Shown piece by piece: positions 62,701-64,000 of a stretch of DNA of 64,000 bases. A program made the position numbers and the translations under genes. This stretch comes from Rheinheimera maricola. GTDB lineage: Bacteria > Pseudomonadota > Gammaproteobacteria > Enterobacterales > Alteromonadaceae. The notes beneath the pieces were generated by a model. That model saw only the letters and a program-made list of their open reading frames with translations, was not told the DNA's origin and did no database searches. The DNA lies in contig NZ_JAERPS020000001.1 in assembly GCF_016918075.2 (NCBI RefSeq), positions 558,001 through 622,000 on the forward strand. Reading direction: 5' to 3'. The first letter of the stretch is position 1, and every line of letters starts with the position of its first letter.

Positions 62701-64000
62701 TAGTGCAGCGCCATTTAGCATAGCGGCAACCGGTAGTGTGTATCAGCTGCCAACAGACAGCCCTGGCGATTATGAACTGCAACTGCGCCAGGGTGAGCAG
62801 CTGCTGGGCAAGTTGGCTTTTAGTGTTGTTGGTGCGGGCAATATCAGCGCTATGCTGGAGAAAAACGCCGCTCTTGCCGTTAAGCTGAACAAGGTCGACT
62901 ACAGCGCTGGCGATTGGATTGAGCTTAATATTACCGCGCCTTATACCGGTAGTGGTTTAATCAGCATTGAAACGGACAAAGTACATGCTTTTAGCTGGTT
63001 TAGTAGCGATACCACCAGCAGTATTCAGCGGATACGGTTACCCGAGGGTCTCGAAGGTAATGCTTATATTAATGTGAGTTTTGTGCGTGGCAGTAACTCA
63101 GATGCGTTGTTTGTTAGCCCGCTAAGTTATGCAGTAGTGCCGTTTAATATCGACCGCAGCAAGCGTGAGCTCAGCATTAGCCTGGTTGCCCCTGAAGAAG
63201 TTCGGCCTGGCAAACCTTTTACTTTGGGCTATAAAACCGACCGGCCGGCCGATGTGCTGTTGTATGGTGTTGATGAGGGTATTTTGCAGGTGGCTGGCTA
63301 TCAGTTGCCGGATCCGTTATCGCACTATTTGCAAAAACGTGCGCTGCAGGTGCGCAGTTTGCAAATGCTGGATTTAATTTTGCCTGAATTTAGCGCGCTG
63401 CAACGCCAATTAGCCGGCGTAGGCGGTGACAGCGAACGAATAATGGTAACTGGCAGCAGAATGATGCTGGATAGAAACCTCAACCCCTTTGCCCGTCGTG
63501 CAGAGCAACCCGGTGTATTTTGGCTGGGTATGGTTAAAGCCGGCACTGAACTTGCCACGCAGCAGGTTACCGTGCCGGCCAGTTTTAGTGGCAATTTAAA
63601 ACTGATGGCAGTAGCGGTTAGCGACGAAGCATTATCTGCAATCAGCCAGGACTTGCGCGTGCGCGGGCCCTTTGTATTGACGCCTGATGTGTTATTAAGC
63701 GCAGCTCCGGGGGACGAATTTGATGTTAGCGTAACGGTGGCTAATGGTGTTAAAGGTTCAGGCCCGGCTGCGCCGATAACGGTAAGCCTGCAGTTGCCTG
63801 CCAGCTTAACGGCCATTGGCAGCAGTGAGCGGCAGCTTAATATCAGTGAGAACAGTGAGCAAAGTGTGCGTTTTCGGCTTAAAGCTGCAGAGACGCCAGG
63901 CGAGGCCAGTATCCGCTTTAGCGCCAGCTTTAAACAAGGAGAGCTGGTAGAGCAAGCCAGTAGAAGCGTGAGTTTAAGCATTCGCCCGGCGACGCCTTAT
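59708..64000 (+). CDS. Bacterial alpha-2-macroglobulin family protein (3' partial)
   Basis: Open from ATG 59708 (AAGGA upstream) to the window edge, 1431 codons without a stop. An N-terminal TM anchor (FWSLLLVGVLSVAAVVGGVR, about residues 38-57) takes the place of the lipobox found in E. coli YfhM. Strings of MG domains follow; the MG3 signature SDRGIYRPGEQVQL and a later KVDYSAGDWIELNITAPYTG are typical. The predicted role is a periplasmic protease trap protecting the envelope, often next to penicillin-binding protein 1C. The thioester CxEQ motif, if present, lies past the end. Sits 120 bases after thpR. Confidence 0.92.
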   Translation, partial: MPASASFLGKIFGSINWTAPNWVQQVKFSAKQQPVKFWSLLLVGVLSVAAVVGGVRYYQQLPKPLRVIASITAPEVGHYQDDIEQPTQLRLQFSYEMTNQQQRIQPVTQLSAARLDLIGEVLNEGISVSPAISGKWLWQDDNSLTFTPEQAWPAATSYQVKLDKSIFAAAIKLAKTDYRFDTAALDAQINRLRFYQHPTEQSTRQIVTTLNFSHPVALDSLKERLSMTMRPDGSDVRSKGEVIDFALTADKSGREVYVQSVALSLPEREQYLTLLLEAGVKAQNGNGKTTQDSTKQLLVPDKNSFLKVEQLRTDIIRGAEQQLEQEPEQMLLLSFTDRIDRAELHSKLKLYVLPKHPKRNSNYWAVGEVNSSVLQQASLLSYELMPTAQQHDSAFSIKLDLPPGQHLFVSVAKGLQSTSEFNLSNEYRAVVQAPAYPKEARIVGEGAMLTLSGEQTLQLLSRGVKGLRVTLHKLLPGELNHFISQSGGDISQPYFNNYQFDESNISSRFEKTFTLANSHAKQANYLSLALKPYLAEAGMGVFFIQLAEFDPKRPNAEGAQLHKRVVLVTDLGLLVKHNNDSSQQVFVMSLADGKPVAGAKVELLGKNGVAVLSGATDSQGSVKLAKTSGFSRERQPVVYLVSRDRGGVMDSSFIPYDRYSRQLDYSKFNTSGRYQDELSSKALSAYMFSDRGIYRPGEQVQLAAIIRHNDLSLAQQQLPLKIQVTGPRGSAFWQQNFSLSGRGMHSFSLDTQAQSDTGNYHASISLLDSKGNTSRHLGSVSFALEEFEADTLKISSRFNQSLAGDTERGWLSPQNLVALVQLDNLFGTAAQQRKVSAKYELMPASFSFSEYPEYRFIAPQDTEQNSTTVRQTLDEQQTDADGKASFELPLTQYSGGTYRLILTTEGFDGSGGKSVQHRRSALLSPLTALVGVKTDGDLSYLKRQQSRNLEFIAINSALAQIALDDLTLQLVEKRPLSSLVKQNDGTYQYQSIVQDVSVSAAPFSIAATGSVYQLPTDSPGDYELQLRQGEQLLGKLAFSVVGAGNISAMLEKNAALAVKLNKVDYSAGDWIELNITAPYTGSGLISIETDKVHAFSWFSSDTTSSIQRIRLPEGLEGNAYINVSFVRGSNSDALFVSPLSYAVVPFNIDRSKRELSISLVAPEEVRPGKPFTLGYKTDRPADVLLYGVDEGILQVAGYQLPDPLSHYLQKRALQVRSLQMLDLILPEFSALQRQLAGVGGDSERIMVTGSRMMLDRNLNPFARRAEQPGVFWLGMVKAGTELATQQVTVPASFSGNLKLMAVAVSDEALSAISQDLRVRGPFVLTPDVLLSAAPGDEFDVSVTVANGVKGSGPAAPITVSLQLPASLTAIGSSERQLNISENSEQSVRFRLKAAETPGEASIRFSASFKQGELVEQASRSVSLSIRPATPY

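Noticed and set aside
1-64000. tRNA, rRNA or insertion sequence genes
   Set aside because: Reading the gaps between genes showed no cloverleaf with CCA end, no rRNA stretch, and no transposase-like ORF.

Overview
The window looks like a chromosomal segment of a free-living aquatic gammaproteobacterium of the Alteromonadales/Chromatiaceae type (Rheinheimera, Alishewanella or Arsukibacterium-like). This is judged from the long-form PurC, the number of RND pumps and GGDEF proteins, a rhombosortase-type lipoprotein, and the FadL/YgiQ/ThpR gene set. No rRNA, tRNA, CRISPR array or intact insertion sequence was seen. Genus placement is inference.

Layout. Bases 1-4.6 kb are AT-rich accessory DNA: the 3' part of a very unusual gene joining a ClpB-type AAA+ module to an FtsH-type AAA+/M41 zinc protease, converging on a two-gene operon of unknown membrane and soluble proteins. 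From 4.6 to 24.7 kb the content is housekeeping and envelope genes: purC, a DUF4397 lipoprotein, fadL, a four-gene RND efflux/esterase operon with two tandem permeases, a manganese riboswitch (yybP-ykoY class) in front of a TMEM165/GDT1-type exporter, a second RND pump, and a GlxA-type AraC regulator. From 24.7 to 28.1 kb there is a BlaI/BlaR1-like pair with two palindromic operators and a TonB-like tail on the BlaR1 protein, then an AT-rich lipoprotein gene ending in an attC-like site (a probable stray integron cassette) and a secreted trypsin-like protease. From 28.1 to 35.6 kb are ybaK, a substrate-binding-domain/GGDEF protein, a NYN-domain protein, a rhombotail lipoprotein, regulators, a GST, yajD and a membrane-anchored TlpA-like protein.

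From 35.7 to 43.1 kb on the minus strand is a four-gene operon: TPR plus beta-barrel outer-membrane protein, exported FecR-domain protein, large Ig-like/beta-propeller protein, and CHASE2-class III nucleotidyl cyclase. It reads as a candidate envelope sensing system that ends in cAMP production. From 43.2 to 56.7 kb is a mosaic: HutD, a dCache-GGDEF cyclase with a separate periplasmic binding protein, VOC/LysR and GNAT genes, then candidate toxin/immunity genes with nonsense-broken and fragmentary copies. A related intergenic terminator/leader repeat recurs through this stretch. From 56.7 kb to the end the core genome resumes with ygiQ, thpR and the start of a large alpha-2-macroglobulin gene that runs off the window.

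The items most worth following are the ClpB-FtsH fusion, the FecR/barrel/cyclase operon, the intergenic repeat family, and the decaying toxin/immunity region with an amber-interrupted effector-like gene.
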